Shown one piece after another: positions 16,912-25,163 of a stretch of 64,000 bases of DNA. The first letter of the stretch is position 1. Every line of letters begins with the position of its first letter. The stretch is from Amycolatopsis sp. A133. GTDB lineage: Bacteria; Actinomycetota; Actinomycetes; Mycobacteriales; Pseudonocardiaceae. The stretch spans positions 1 to 64,000 of the forward strand of contig NZ_JAVHJU010000061.1 in assembly GCF_031082405.1 (NCBI RefSeq), in the 5' to 3' direction. The position numbers and the translations under genes were made by a program. A model generated the notes under the pieces. The model had not been told where the DNA came from. It saw nothing but the letters and a program-made list of their open reading frames with translations, and did no database searches.

Positions 16912-17294
16912 GGCCCGCCCATCAGCGCGTATCCCACGTAGCAGCCCGGACCGGCCCGCACGAGAACCGTCAACGGGGTGCCCTCGGGAACCGGCCGGGT
17001 GGTGAACACCGTGTGCGCCGCCCCGAACAACGTGCCGACCTCGCCGATCCGGGTCAGGGACGTTTCTTCGCCGCCGAACGGAGTGCAGTACGGGGCGGCG
17101 GTGCACCAGCCGGCTCCGGCGCAGGTCGCGGAGCTGTGGTAATCCCGGCCGGCGTGGTGGATGCGGTACGGGAGCCCGCGCTCGCCCGGCAGGGCGTACC
17201 CGAAGTGGTTGGCGGTCCACGGCAGGAACGCCGACCCACCCGCCGCGAGCAGCACGACGACGACCGCCACCGCAGCCGCGCGTTTCCAGGTCAC
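16908..17294 (-). CDS. Small membrane-anchored or secreted protein, unknown
   Basis: This 128-aa protein has one N-terminal hydrophobic segment (about 5-24) and an exported domain with four cysteines (ATCAGAGWCTAAPYC and GPGCYVG) that could form disulfides. I do not recognise the family. Start is GTG 25 bp after the PucR stop, so it may be transcribed with that regulator. It ends tail-to-tail with the cache-domain gene, sharing 4 bp. Confidence 0.65.
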   Translation of the reverse strand: MTWKRAAAVAVVVVLLAAGGSAFLPWTANHFGYALPGERGLPYRIHHAGRDYHSSATCAGAGWCTAAPYCTPFGGEETSLTRIGEVGTLFGAAHTVFTTRPVPEGTPLTVLVRAGPGCYVGYALMGGP

Positions 17295-17319
17295 CTACCG
17301 AAGACGCCCGTCGTGGTGC

Positions 17320-18771
17320 TCAGGTTTGCAGCGCCACCCAAAGTTCCGCGCGGACGCCCGGTGAGTCCAGGTCGCGGCCCAGCAGCTCCTGCGCCTTGGT
17401 GATCCGGTTCCGCAGCGTGTGCCGGTGGACGCCGAGGCGCGCGGCCGCCACGTCCCAGTGGCCGTGGTGCTCCAGCCAGCAGCGCAGCGACCCGACGAGG
17501 TCGCCGCGGCCCGTTTTGTCGTGGCGGCGAAGCGGGGCCAGCAAGCCGTGGGCGAACGCCTGCGCCACCGTCGGGTCGATGAGGGACAGCAGGCCGCGGC
17601 CGGTGTGCTCGGCCGCCGAGACGAGGATCTTGCCCTCGGCTTCCGCGGCGCGGGCCGCCAGCTCCGCCTGCTCCAGCCCGGCCGCGAAGTCCCCGGCGGA
17701 CACCGGCCCGGCGACCCCGCCGTGCAGGCCGCCGATCCGCAGCGCGGCCTCGGCCACCGTGTCGACCACCGGGCCGGCGCCGAACGCGACCACCGACGGG
17801 CCGGAACGGGCCGCGAACACCTCGCCCTCGAGCGCCTCGAGCAGCTTGCGCCGGGCCGCGGGCGGTCCGGCGAACACCAGCACCGACCACGGCGACGGCG
17901 GCGGCTCGCCACCCGTGGTCTCCAGGACCCGCAGCGCCAGCTCGGCCTGGCCGCCCGCGAGGAGCTCCAGCAGCCCGGTCCGCAGGGCCTGCCGGGCGGC
18001 GGCCTGGGCGCGGTCCTGTTCCAGTGCCAGGGAAAGCACCGACACGGCGGTGTTGACGATGTGCCGTCCCGCGGTGTCGAGCGGCACGCCGGTGCCCACC
18101 GCGAGCACGCGCCGCGCGCCGGTGTCCAAGGTCTGCAGGACCACCTCGTCCTGGTCCAGCGACACGACCCGCGTGCCGGTCTGAAGCCGCTCCAGCTCCT
18201 CACGCAGCGAAGCACCGTACGCGCGAGCGCTCGCCGGAGCCGCTTCGGTGACGGTTGTGCGTTCGAACAGCAGCGCCCAGCCGTCGACGAGCTTCGCCAG
18301 CTTGCGCAGCACCCCCGCCGGGCCGCCCTTGCCGACCGCCGTGCGGGTCAGCTCCTGCTGGGCGCGGCCGATCCGGACCGTCGTCGCGTACTCGTCGGCC
18401 GCCACCGCGCGCGAGACCGCGCGGGTGATCGCGATGAACGGCGTCTCGCGCGGCACCTCCAGCACCGGCAGCCCCACCTCGGCCGCGGTCGCCACGAGCG
18501 AGCGCGGCACGGACTCGTGGCTCAGCCCGACGCCGAAGCCGAGCCCGGCCACCCCGGCGTCCACCAGACGGTGCACGTAAGCCGGTGCCGTCCCCTCGTC
18601 CAGGGCCAAGCCGGTGGTGAGCAGCAGCTCGCCGCCTTCCAGGAAGGCCTGCGGATCGGTCAGTTCGGTCGGGTGGACCCACCCGATCGGGCGATCCAGG
18701 AGCTCGGCACCGGTGCGCACCCGCAGCCCGAGGGGGCGGTCGGCGGCCAGCGCGGCCAGCGTGAGTGCCAT
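17320..18771 (-). CDS. PucR-family regulator
   Basis: This 483-aa protein has the PucR layout: an N-terminal purine-catabolism-type sensory domain (about 10-125, GGELLLTTGLAL), a GGDEF-like middle, and a C-terminal HTH_30 helix-turn-helix (LRCWLEHHGHWDVAAARLGVHRHTLRNRI). ATG at 18771 is chosen since it gives the standard N-terminus (MALTLAALAADRPLGLRV). It is divergent from gabT-gabD and probably activates them, as PucR-like GabR proteins do elsewhere. A palindromic site lies in the shared 100-bp region. Confidence 0.87.
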   Translation of the reverse strand: MALTLAALAADRPLGLRVRTGAELLDRPIGWVHPTELTDPQAFLEGGELLLTTGLALDEGTAPAYVHRLVDAGVAGLGFGVGLSHESVPRSLVATAAEVGLPVLEVPRETPFIAITRAVSRAVAADEYATTVRIGRAQQELTRTAVGKGGPAGVLRKLAKLVDGWALLFERTTVTEAAPASARAYGASLREELERLQTGTRVVSLDQDEVVLQTLDTGARRVLAVGTGVPLDTAGRHIVNTAVSVLSLALEQDRAQAAARQALRTGLLELLAGGQAELALRVLETTGGEPPPSPWSVLVFAGPPAARRKLLEALEGEVFAARSGPSVVAFGAGPVVDTVAEAALRIGGLHGGVAGPVSAGDFAAGLEQAELAARAAEAEGKILVSAAEHTGRGLLSLIDPTVAQAFAHGLLAPLRRHDKTGRGDLVGSLRCWLEHHGHWDVAAARLGVHRHTLRNRITKAQELLGRDLDSPGVRAELWVALQT

Positions 18772-18774
18772 AAC

Positions 18775-18802
18775 GGCCAATCTTACGCGCCGATTTGGCC
18801 AA
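18775..18802. promoter_or_regulatory. Candidate PucR operator in pucR-gabT gap
   Basis: GGCCAA (18775-18780) and TTGGCC (18795-18800) form an inverted repeat with a 14-base spacer. The right half is itself palindromic (TTGGCCAA, 18795-18802). It lies between the divergent starts and is the best operator candidate there. Confidence 0.45.
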
Positions 18803-18871
18803 AACGGCGAGCTGACGAGCGCGGGGGCGCCACTCATCCTGAGGACGTCCACCGACTTCCAGGAGCACGCC

Positions 18872-20227
18872 GTGACCGCAAGCACCACCGCCGGGCCGCA
18901 CGCCCCGGCGCCCCGGCAGCGCAGGCTGCAGACCGAGATCCCCGGTCCCCTTTCGCGCGAGCTGCAGCGGCGACGCGTCGCCGCCGTCGCCGCCGGGGTG
19001 AGCTCGGTGCTGCCCGTCTACGTCACCTCGGCCAGCGGCGGCCTGCTCACCGACGCCGACAGCAACGTCCTGATCGACTTCGGCTCCGGCATCGCGGTGA
19101 CGAACGTCGGGCACTCCGCGCCGGCGGTGGTGGACCGCGTCCGCAAGCAGGCGTGCTGGTTCACCCACACCTGTTTCATGGTCACGCCGTACGAGGGGTA
19201 CGTCGAGGTCTGCGAAGCGCTCGCCGAGCTGACGCCGGGCGACCACGCGAAGAAGTCGGTGCTGTTCAACTCGGGCGCCGAAGCGGTCGAGAACGCCGTC
19301 AAGATCGCGCGGGTGGCGACCGGGCGCCAGGCCGTCGTCGTGTTCGACCACGCCTACCACGGCCGCACCAACCTCACGATGGGCATGACCGCGAAGTCCG
19401 TGCCCTACAAGCACGGCTTCGGGCCCTTCGCCCCCGAGGTCTACCGGGTGCCGGGCTCGTACCCGTTCCGCGACGGCCTGTCCGGGCCCGAGGCGGCCGC
19501 GCTGGCCATCGACCGGATCGAGAAGCAGATCGGCGGCGACCAGGTCGCGGCGGTCGTCCTCGAACCGCTCCAGGGTGAAGGCGGTTTCATCGAGCCCGCC
19601 CGGGGTTTCCTGCCCGCGATCGCGGCCTGGTGCCGCGAAAACGGCGTCGTGTACGTCGCCGACGAAGTCCAGACGGGCTTCTGCCGCACCGGTTCGTGGT
19701 TCGCGTCCACCGACGAGGACGTGTCGCCGGACCTGATCGCGACGGCCAAGGGCATCGCGGGCGGCCTGCCGCTGTCCGCCGTCACCGGCCGCGCGGAACT
19801 GCTCGACGCCGTCCCGCCGGGCGGCCTCGGCGGCACGTACGGCGGCAACCCGATCGCGTGCGCCGCGGCGCTCGGCTCGATCGAGACGATGAAGAACGAG
19901 GACCTCGCTGCGTCGGCCAAGCGCATCGAAGGTGCCATCCTGCCGCGGCTGCGCGCGCTGGCCGGCGAGACCGGGGTGATCGGTGACGTCCGCGGGCGCG
20001 GCGCGATGCTGGCCGCGGAGTTCGTGCGCCCCGGTTCGGTGGAGCCCGACGCGGAGTTGACCAAGCGCGTCGCGGCGGCCTGCCACCGCGCGGGGGTGGT
20101 CGTGCTGACGTGCGGCACCTACGGCAACGTCGTCCGGCTGCTGCCGCCGCTTTCGCTGGCCGACGACCTGCTCGACGAGGGCCTTTCGGTGCTCGAACAC
20201 GCCGTCCGTACGGAGGCTCGCGCATGA
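18872..20227 (+). CDS. gabT: 4-aminobutyrate aminotransferase
   Basis: This 451-aa PLP enzyme moves the amino group of GABA to 2-oxoglutarate, giving succinate semialdehyde. Class-III signatures are present: FNSGAEAVENAVKIAR, VVFDHAYHGRTNLTMGMT, the DEVQTGFCRTG block, and ATAKGIAGGLPLSAV containing the PLP-binding Lys. Start GTG follows AGGAG with a 6-base spacer. It overlaps gabD by ATGA, so the two steps are made together. It is divergent from the PucR regulator. Confidence 0.93.
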   Translation: MTASTTAGPHAPAPRQRRLQTEIPGPLSRELQRRRVAAVAAGVSSVLPVYVTSASGGLLTDADSNVLIDFGSGIAVTNVGHSAPAVVDRVRKQACWFTHTCFMVTPYEGYVEVCEALAELTPGDHAKKSVLFNSGAEAVENAVKIARVATGRQAVVVFDHAYHGRTNLTMGMTAKSVPYKHGFGPFAPEVYRVPGSYPFRDGLSGPEAAALAIDRIEKQIGGDQVAAVVLEPLQGEGGFIEPARGFLPAIAAWCRENGVVYVADEVQTGFCRTGSWFASTDEDVSPDLIATAKGIAGGLPLSAVTGRAELLDAVPPGGLGGTYGGNPIACAAALGSIETMKNEDLAASAKRIEGAILPRLRALAGETGVIGDVRGRGAMLAAEFVRPGSVEPDAELTKRVAAACHRAGVVVLTCGTYGNVVRLLPPLSLADDLLDEGLSVLEHAVRTEARA

Positions 20228-21651
20228 CGTTCCCGTTCTGGGTCGCCGGGAAGCCGGTGACCGCCGGCTCGACCGCTGACGTCCGGCACCCCTACGACGG
20301 TTCACCGGCGGGGTCGCACTTCGTTCCGTCCGCGTCGGACGTCGAAGCCGCGGTGCAGGCCGCGGCCGACGTCGCCGCCGAGTTCGCGACGCTGCCCGCG
20401 CACGTCCGCGCCGGAGCGTTGGACCACGTGTCCCGTTCCTTGGGCGAGCGGTCCGAAGAGATCGCCGCCCTGATCACGGCGGAGTCGGGCAAGCCGCTGA
20501 AGTGGGCCCGCGGCGAAGTCGGGCGCGCGGTGTCGACGTTCCGCTGGGCCGCCGAGGAGGCCCGCCGCTTCTCGGGCGAGCTGCAGCGGCTCGACACGGA
20601 CCCGGGCGGCACCGGCCGGCTGGCGCTGGTCCGGCGCGTGCCGCGCGGGCCGGTGCTGGGCATCACGCCGTTCAACTTCCCGCTGAACCTGGTGGCCCAC
20701 AAGGTGGCCCCGGCGATCGCGGTGGGCGCGCCGATCGTGCTGAAGCCCGCGCCGGCGACCCCGCTGACGGCGTTGCTGCTGGGGGAAATCCTGGCTTCGG
20801 CGGATCTCCCGGCGGGCTCGTGGTCGATCCTGCCGGTGGACAACGAGACGTCGTCCCGGCTGGTCGAGGACCCGCGGCTGCCGGTGGTGTCGTTCACCGG
20901 TTCGGTCCCGGTGGGCTGGTCGATCCGCGACCGCGTGCCGCGCAAGCACGTGGCCTTGGAGCTGGGTGGCAACGGCGCGGTGCTGGTCTGCCCGGATTGG
21001 CCGGACCTGGACTTCGCGGCCCAGCGGATCGCGACGTTCGCGATGTACCAGGCGGGGCAGTCGTGCATTTCGGTGCAGCGGGTGTACGCGCATTCGGATG
21101 TCTATGACGCTCTCGCTTCGAAGGTGCTTTCGCAGGTGCTTGCGTTGCGAACCGGCGACCCGCGTCTCGACGGCGTCGACGTCGGCCCGCTGATCAATGT
21201 GGACGCTGCCACCCGGGTTTCGTCGTGGATCTCGTCGGCGGTGTCTTCCGGCGCCCGCCTCTTGACGGGCGGCGGGCAGTCGGGAGCCACGGTGGAGCCG
21301 ACGGTGCTCGCGGACGTCCCCGAGGACGCGCCGGTGATGGCCGAGGAGGTGTTCGGACCGGTGGTTTCGCTGGTTCGTGTGTCTTCGGTGGCCGATGGGG
21401 TCGCGCGGATCAACGCGTCCCGCTTCGGGCTGCAGGCAGGCGTGTTCACGCGCGATCTGCCGACGGCGTTCGAGGTGTCGGCCGCGTTGCAGGTGGGTGG
21501 CGTGATCGTCGGGGACGTGCCGAGTTTCCGGGCCGACCAGATGCCTTACGGCGGGGTGAAGGATTCGGGGGTGGGGCGCGAGGGCCCGGCGGCGGCGATG
21601 GCGGACTTCACGGAGGAGCGGGTAACGGTGCTGACCGGTCTGACGCTGTAG
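20224..21651 (+). CDS. gabD: Succinate-semialdehyde dehydrogenase-like ALDH
   Basis: This 475-aa aldehyde dehydrogenase probably oxidises succinate semialdehyde to succinate. ITPFNFPLNLVAHKVAPA, the LELGGNGAVL Glu motif and YQAGQSCISVQRV with the catalytic Cys are intact. It is somewhat unlike classical GabD and closer to the CoA-independent LapD/phosphonoacetaldehyde branch, so related aldehydes cannot be excluded. Coupling to gabT by a 4-bp overlap is the main argument for the GABA role. Twin hairpins follow its stop. Confidence 0.85.
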   Translation: MTFPFWVAGKPVTAGSTADVRHPYDGSPAGSHFVPSASDVEAAVQAAADVAAEFATLPAHVRAGALDHVSRSLGERSEEIAALITAESGKPLKWARGEVGRAVSTFRWAAEEARRFSGELQRLDTDPGGTGRLALVRRVPRGPVLGITPFNFPLNLVAHKVAPAIAVGAPIVLKPAPATPLTALLLGEILASADLPAGSWSILPVDNETSSRLVEDPRLPVVSFTGSVPVGWSIRDRVPRKHVALELGGNGAVLVCPDWPDLDFAAQRIATFAMYQAGQSCISVQRVYAHSDVYDALASKVLSQVLALRTGDPRLDGVDVGPLINVDAATRVSSWISSAVSSGARLLTGGGQSGATVEPTVLADVPEDAPVMAEEVFGPVVSLVRVSSVADGVARINASRFGLQAGVFTRDLPTAFEVSAALQVGGVIVGDVPSFRADQMPYGGVKDSGVGREGPAAAMADFTEERVTVLTGLTL

Positions 21652-21707
21652 AAGTCCATGAGGAGCACCCTCATGGACTTATGAGCCATGAGGGAACCTT
21701 CATGGCT
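21652..21707. terminator. Twin hairpins after gabD
   Basis: The first hairpin (21652-21680) has perfect 12-base arms AAGTCCATGAGG and complement around AGCAC. The second (21684-21707) has 10-11-base arms AGCCATGAGG-like with one mismatch, and it runs into the stop codon of the converging gene at 21700. The two stems share the CATGAGG core, so they look like tandem copies of one element acting as a bidirectional terminator. Confidence 0.7.
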
Positions 21708-22473
21708 TTGGGAGCGCCTCCAGCAGGGCCGCGTGGGCCTCGACCAGCGACGGCCCGTACCAGGTGAGGTGCCGGCCCGACACCAGGACGTACGGCGCCT
21801 CCGGGAAGTGGTCCGGGCCGTCCTCCCCGGTGAACTCGTACGGCTCGTCCGGCAGCACCAGCAGGTCCGCGTCCGTGCTCAGGTGGGCCCGCAGCTCCTC
21901 CACGTCCGGGCGCGGGTAGCGCTCCCCCGACGCCGCGTAGACGTTCGCCACGCCCACCCGGCGCAGGACGTCGCCGGCGAACGTGTCGCGGCCCAGGACG
22001 ATCCACGGCTTGCGCCACACCGGGACCACCGCGTGGAAGCGCACCGGCCGGACCTCGCGCCAGGCTTCTTCCGCCGAAACCAGCCACTCCGGCTCGTCCA
22101 GCTCGTACGCCTGCGTCAAGATGCGCCGCAGGGAGCCCAGCGCGGCCGGCACCGACGCCGCCGCGGCCATCACCCACACCGGGATCCCGTTGGCGCGCAG
22201 GCGTTCCACGTCCTCCTGACGGTTTTCCTCCGAGTTGGCCAGCACGAGGTCCGGTGCCAGGTCGAGCACGCGGTCGAGCTTCGGGTACTTCGACCCGCCG
22301 ACGCGCGGGACGTCCAAAGCAGACGGATGCGTGCAGTAGTCCGTGGCACCGGCGAGGCGGCCCGGCGCGCTGACCTCGACCGCTTCGGTGAGCGACGGCA
22401 CGAGGGACACCACCCGCGAAGCCGGGCCCTCGAGCGGCACCGGCTCCCCGAGGTCGTCGACGAGGTACGTCAT
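21700..22473 (-). CDS. Helical-backbone metal receptor-like protein (BtuF/TroA fold)
   Basis: This 257-aa protein resembles the cobalamin/siderophore-binding type of periplasmic receptors: SRVVSLVPSLTEAV, DLAPDLVLANSEENRQEDVERLRANGIPVWV and the later VLGRDTFAGDVLRRVGVANVY. It lacks any signal peptide or lipobox, so it should be cytosolic, unlike true BtuF. The ATG overlaps the stop of the upstream RNB gene (ATGA). Its ligand is not evident, and no ABC permease is near. Confidence 0.8.
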   Translation of the reverse strand: MTYLVDDLGEPVPLEGPASRVVSLVPSLTEAVEVSAPGRLAGATDYCTHPSALDVPRVGGSKYPKLDRVLDLAPDLVLANSEENRQEDVERLRANGIPVWVMAAAASVPAALGSLRRILTQAYELDEPEWLVSAEEAWREVRPVRFHAVVPVWRKPWIVLGRDTFAGDVLRRVGVANVYAASGERYPRPDVEELRAHLSTDADLLVLPDEPYEFTGEDGPDHFPEAPYVLVSGRHLTWYGPSLVEAHAALLEALPKP

Positions 22474-23888
22474 GCGCGTTCGAACGACACCTTCCGCTTG
22501 TCGACGTCGACCGCGGTGAGGCGGACCGCGATGCGCTCCCCCGCCGTCAGCTTCTCCCCCGCGCACTTCGCCATCACCGTCGGGTCCTCGACCAGGATCT
22601 CCGCCTTGTTCTCGTCCGCGCGCAGCACCACCGCGCTGAACTCGCCGCCGACGTGCTCGGCCAGCACCCAGGCCTCGACCTGGTCGATGCACGCTCGCTC
22701 GACCTTCGCGGCGAGCGTGTCCGACGCGCTCATCCGCTCCGGGACGTCGGCCAGCGCCGCCCGCACCCAGTCCGGGACCTCGCGACCGGCCGAGACGGCG
22801 AGGCAGATCTCCGTGGCGAACCGGTCGACCAGCCGCCGGATCGGCGCCGTGACGTGCGCGTACGCGCCGCCGATGCCCGCGTGCGTCGTCAGCGCCGGCA
22901 ACTCGCCGTCGAACGCGGTGTAGCCCGCGCCGCGCAGCAACCGGGTCGTGTCGGCGTAAAGCGCCATCGAAGCCGGTTGCCCGGGGTCCAGCTTGGACAG
23001 GAACTCCGAGACGGTCGTTCCGGGCGTCCAGGCGATGCCCAGCGCCTCGGCCGAGCGGCGCAGCCAGTCGACGGCCTCGGGCTCCGGGTCGGGCAGCGTG
23101 CGCAGGACGCCGATCCGCGCGTCGATCATGATCCGCGCCGCGGCCATCCCGGTGAGCAGGGAGATTTCGGCGTTCCAGGCGTCGACGGCCGTGCGCGGAC
23201 GGCGGGCGAGCACCCAGCCGCCGTCCGGGTCGCCGGTGATCTCCTGCTCCGGCAGCTGCAGCTCGACCGCGCCGCGCCGGACGGCCAGCTCGCGCCGCAG
23301 CCGTCCCAGCTCCGGCAGCGCGGCCACCGACGGGTGCAGGTTGCCGGCCTCGAGAGCGGCCTGCACCGTCTCGTAGTCGAACTGCTCGGTGGACCGGACC
23401 AGCGCGCGGCGGACCCGGGTCGCCGTCGGCTCGCCCACGTCGTCGGTCTCGATGGTCCAGAGCACCGCGGGCCGGATTTCGCCGGGCAGCAGGCTGGCCG
23501 CGCCTTCGGACAGCACCGGCGGGTGCAGCGGGACGTTGCCGTCGGGCAGGTAGAGCGTCTGCCCGCGCAGCCGCGATTCGCGGTCGAGCGCGCCGCCGGG
23601 CGGGACGAACGCGGCGAGGTCGGCGATCGCGTAGTGCACGCGGAAGCCGTGCGCGGTCTTCTCGACGACCATCGCCTGGTCGAGGTCCTTGGCGCCGGGC
23701 GGGTCGATGGTGACCAGCGGCAGGTCCGTCGCGTCCTCCCGCGGACCGGCGCTGGCCAGCGGATCCAGCACCGCCGACTCCGCCTCGGCCAGCACCTCAG
23801 GGCCGAACGACTCCGGCAGCAAGAACTCGGCACGCAGGGGGCCGAAGTCCCCGCCCGCCGAATGTGTCCTGATCACGAGGGGAGGCAC
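22470..23888 (-). CDS. RNB-domain exoribonuclease (RNase II/R type)
   Basis: This 472-aa enzyme carries the RNB catalytic core. LVTIDPPGAKDLDQAM (about 58-73) supplies the metal-binding aspartates, and HAGIGGAYAHVTAPIRRLVDRFATE matches the RNB C-terminal block. The usual N-terminal cold-shock domains and full S1 domain of RNase R (over 700 aa) are missing; a short beta-rich tail remains. It belongs to the compact actinobacterial form. Start GTG lies 117 bp from the divergent P-loop ATPase. Confidence 0.88.
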   Translation of the reverse strand: MPPLVIRTHSAGGDFGPLRAEFLLPESFGPEVLAEAESAVLDPLASAGPREDATDLPLVTIDPPGAKDLDQAMVVEKTAHGFRVHYAIADLAAFVPPGGALDRESRLRGQTLYLPDGNVPLHPPVLSEGAASLLPGEIRPAVLWTIETDDVGEPTATRVRRALVRSTEQFDYETVQAALEAGNLHPSVAALPELGRLRRELAVRRGAVELQLPEQEITGDPDGGWVLARRPRTAVDAWNAEISLLTGMAAARIMIDARIGVLRTLPDPEPEAVDWLRRSAEALGIAWTPGTTVSEFLSKLDPGQPASMALYADTTRLLRGAGYTAFDGELPALTTHAGIGGAYAHVTAPIRRLVDRFATEICLAVSAGREVPDWVRAALADVPERMSASDTLAAKVERACIDQVEAWVLAEHVGGEFSAVVLRADENKAEILVEDPTVMAKCAGEKLTAGERIAVRLTAVDVDKRKVSFERA

Positions 23889-23969
23889 CCCCCAACCCTA
23901 ACCCGCGCCGGGCCCGGAGATCGCCCGATCGGGCGCGGGCCGGTCGGGTGTACGTTGCCGGGGTAGTAA

Positions 23970-23984
23970 TGAAAACCGTCTTCA
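23970..23984. promoter_or_regulatory. Zur/Fur-like 7-1-7 box
   Basis: TGAAAAC-C-GTCTTCA is a near-perfect 7-1-7 palindrome, within the longer AATGAA-N7-TTCATT (23968-23986). It resembles Zur boxes of Streptomyces and overlaps a possible -10 (TAGTAAT). It lies 21 bp before the ATPase start. Confidence 0.65.
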
Positions 23985-24005
23985 TTGCCAGAAGGGGATC
24001 ACACC

Positions 24006-24950
24006 GTGAAGATCGCGTTCGTCGGCAAGGGCGGCAGCGGCAAGACCACGCTGTCGTCGCTGTTCGTCGCGTACCTCGCCGACGCCGGCCTGCCGGTACT
24101 GGCCATCGACGCCGACATCAACCAGCACCTCGCGGTGGCGCTCGGCGCGACCGAGGAGGAGGCCATTGCCTGGCCGACGCTCGGCGACAACATGACCCTG
24201 ATCAAGGACTACCTGCGCGGCGACAACCCGCGGATCCCCGACGCGGCGTCGATGATCAAGACGACACCGCCGGGGCGCGGTTCGCGGCTGGTCCGGCCGT
24301 TCGAGGACAACCCGGTCTTCGCGACGTGCTTCCGGCAGCTGGGCGGCGTGCGGCTCGGCGTCACCGGCCAGTTCGACGAGGACGACCTCGGCGTCAAGTG
24401 CTACCACTCGAAGGTGGGAGCGGCGGAGCTGCTGCTGAACCACCTGGTCGACGTGGACGGCGAGTACGTCGTGATGGACATGACGGCGGGCGCGGACGCG
24501 TTCGCGTCGGGGCTGTTCACCCGGTTCGACGTGACGTTCCTGGTGTGCGAGCCGACGGTCCGGAGCGTGGGGGTGTACCGCCAGTACGCGGACTACGCAC
24601 GCGACTTCGGCGTGCGGCTGGTGGTGGTCGGCAACAAGGTGGCCGACGCCGACGACGTCGAGTTCCTGCAGGACCAGGTCGGCTCGGCGTTGCTGGGCTG
24701 GATGTCGGCGTCCCGGCACGTCCGAGCGGCGGAGCGCGGCGCGGCCCGGCCGATCACCGAGCTCGAGCCGCGCAACCTCTCGACGCTGCGTTCGATGCAC
24801 GCGGCGGTGGACGCGGAGCAACGCGACTGGGCCCGCTACCAGCGCCAGGCGGTGGAGTTCCACCTGCGCAACGCGGCGGCGTGGGCCGGCGCCGACCTCG
24901 CCGCGCAGGTGGACCCGGAGTTCGTGCTCAGCCCGCAGCTGACGGTCTAG
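24006..24950 (+). CDS. CooC/MinD-like P-loop ATPase
   Basis: This 314-aa protein has a deviant Walker A GKGGSGKTT (about 7-15) and a switch region VVMDMTAGADAFASG, like the nickel-insertion ATPase CooC. LSSLFVAYLADAGLPVLAIDADINQHL is typical of the MinD/ParA class. GTG at 24006 has AAGGGG upstream. The Zur-like box in its promoter suggests zinc- or metal-controlled expression and a role in metal-centre assembly. No client enzyme is adjacent. Its stop overlaps the stop of the converging 61-aa gene. Confidence 0.8.
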   Translation: MKIAFVGKGGSGKTTLSSLFVAYLADAGLPVLAIDADINQHLAVALGATEEEAIAWPTLGDNMTLIKDYLRGDNPRIPDAASMIKTTPPGRGSRLVRPFEDNPVFATCFRQLGGVRLGVTGQFDEDDLGVKCYHSKVGAAELLLNHLVDVDGEYVVMDMTAGADAFASGLFTRFDVTFLVCEPTVRSVGVYRQYADYARDFGVRLVVVGNKVADADDVEFLQDQVGSALLGWMSASRHVRAAERGAARPITELEPRNLSTLRSMHAAVDAEQRDWARYQRQAVEFHLRNAAAWAGADLAAQVDPEFVLSPQLTV

Positions 24951-25132
24951 TCCTCGTCATCGGCATCGGCCCGCCGGGTGCGCTCCCGGGCGATCTCGAG
25001 GGCGCGCCGGGCGGTGGCCTCGTCCGGGTACGGGCCGAGCAGGTCGACGCCGCGGCTGCGTTCGAGGTGCTCGACCTGGTGGGTGCGGGTGTTGTAGTAC
25101 CACCCCTGGTCCGGGTTCGGGTCTTTGGACAT
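24947..25132 (-). CDS. 61-aa SPOR-like small protein
   Basis: MSKDPNPDQGWYYNTRTHQV opens a short protein with the DLLGPYPDEATARRALE block seen in small actinobacterial proteins often labelled SPOR domain-containing. It is hydrophilic, acidic at the tail (DADDED), and has no export signal. It ends convergently with the P-loop ATPase, overlapping by 4 bp. It lies just beyond the T4SS-like operon but is separated from it by 31 bp and may be co-transcribed. Confidence 0.72.
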   Translation of the reverse strand: MSKDPNPDQGWYYNTRTHQVEHLERSRGVDLLGPYPDEATARRALEIARERTRRADADDED

Positions 25133-25163
25133 GGTTCCAGGTTCGCACCCCCGGGCCCGCCTG

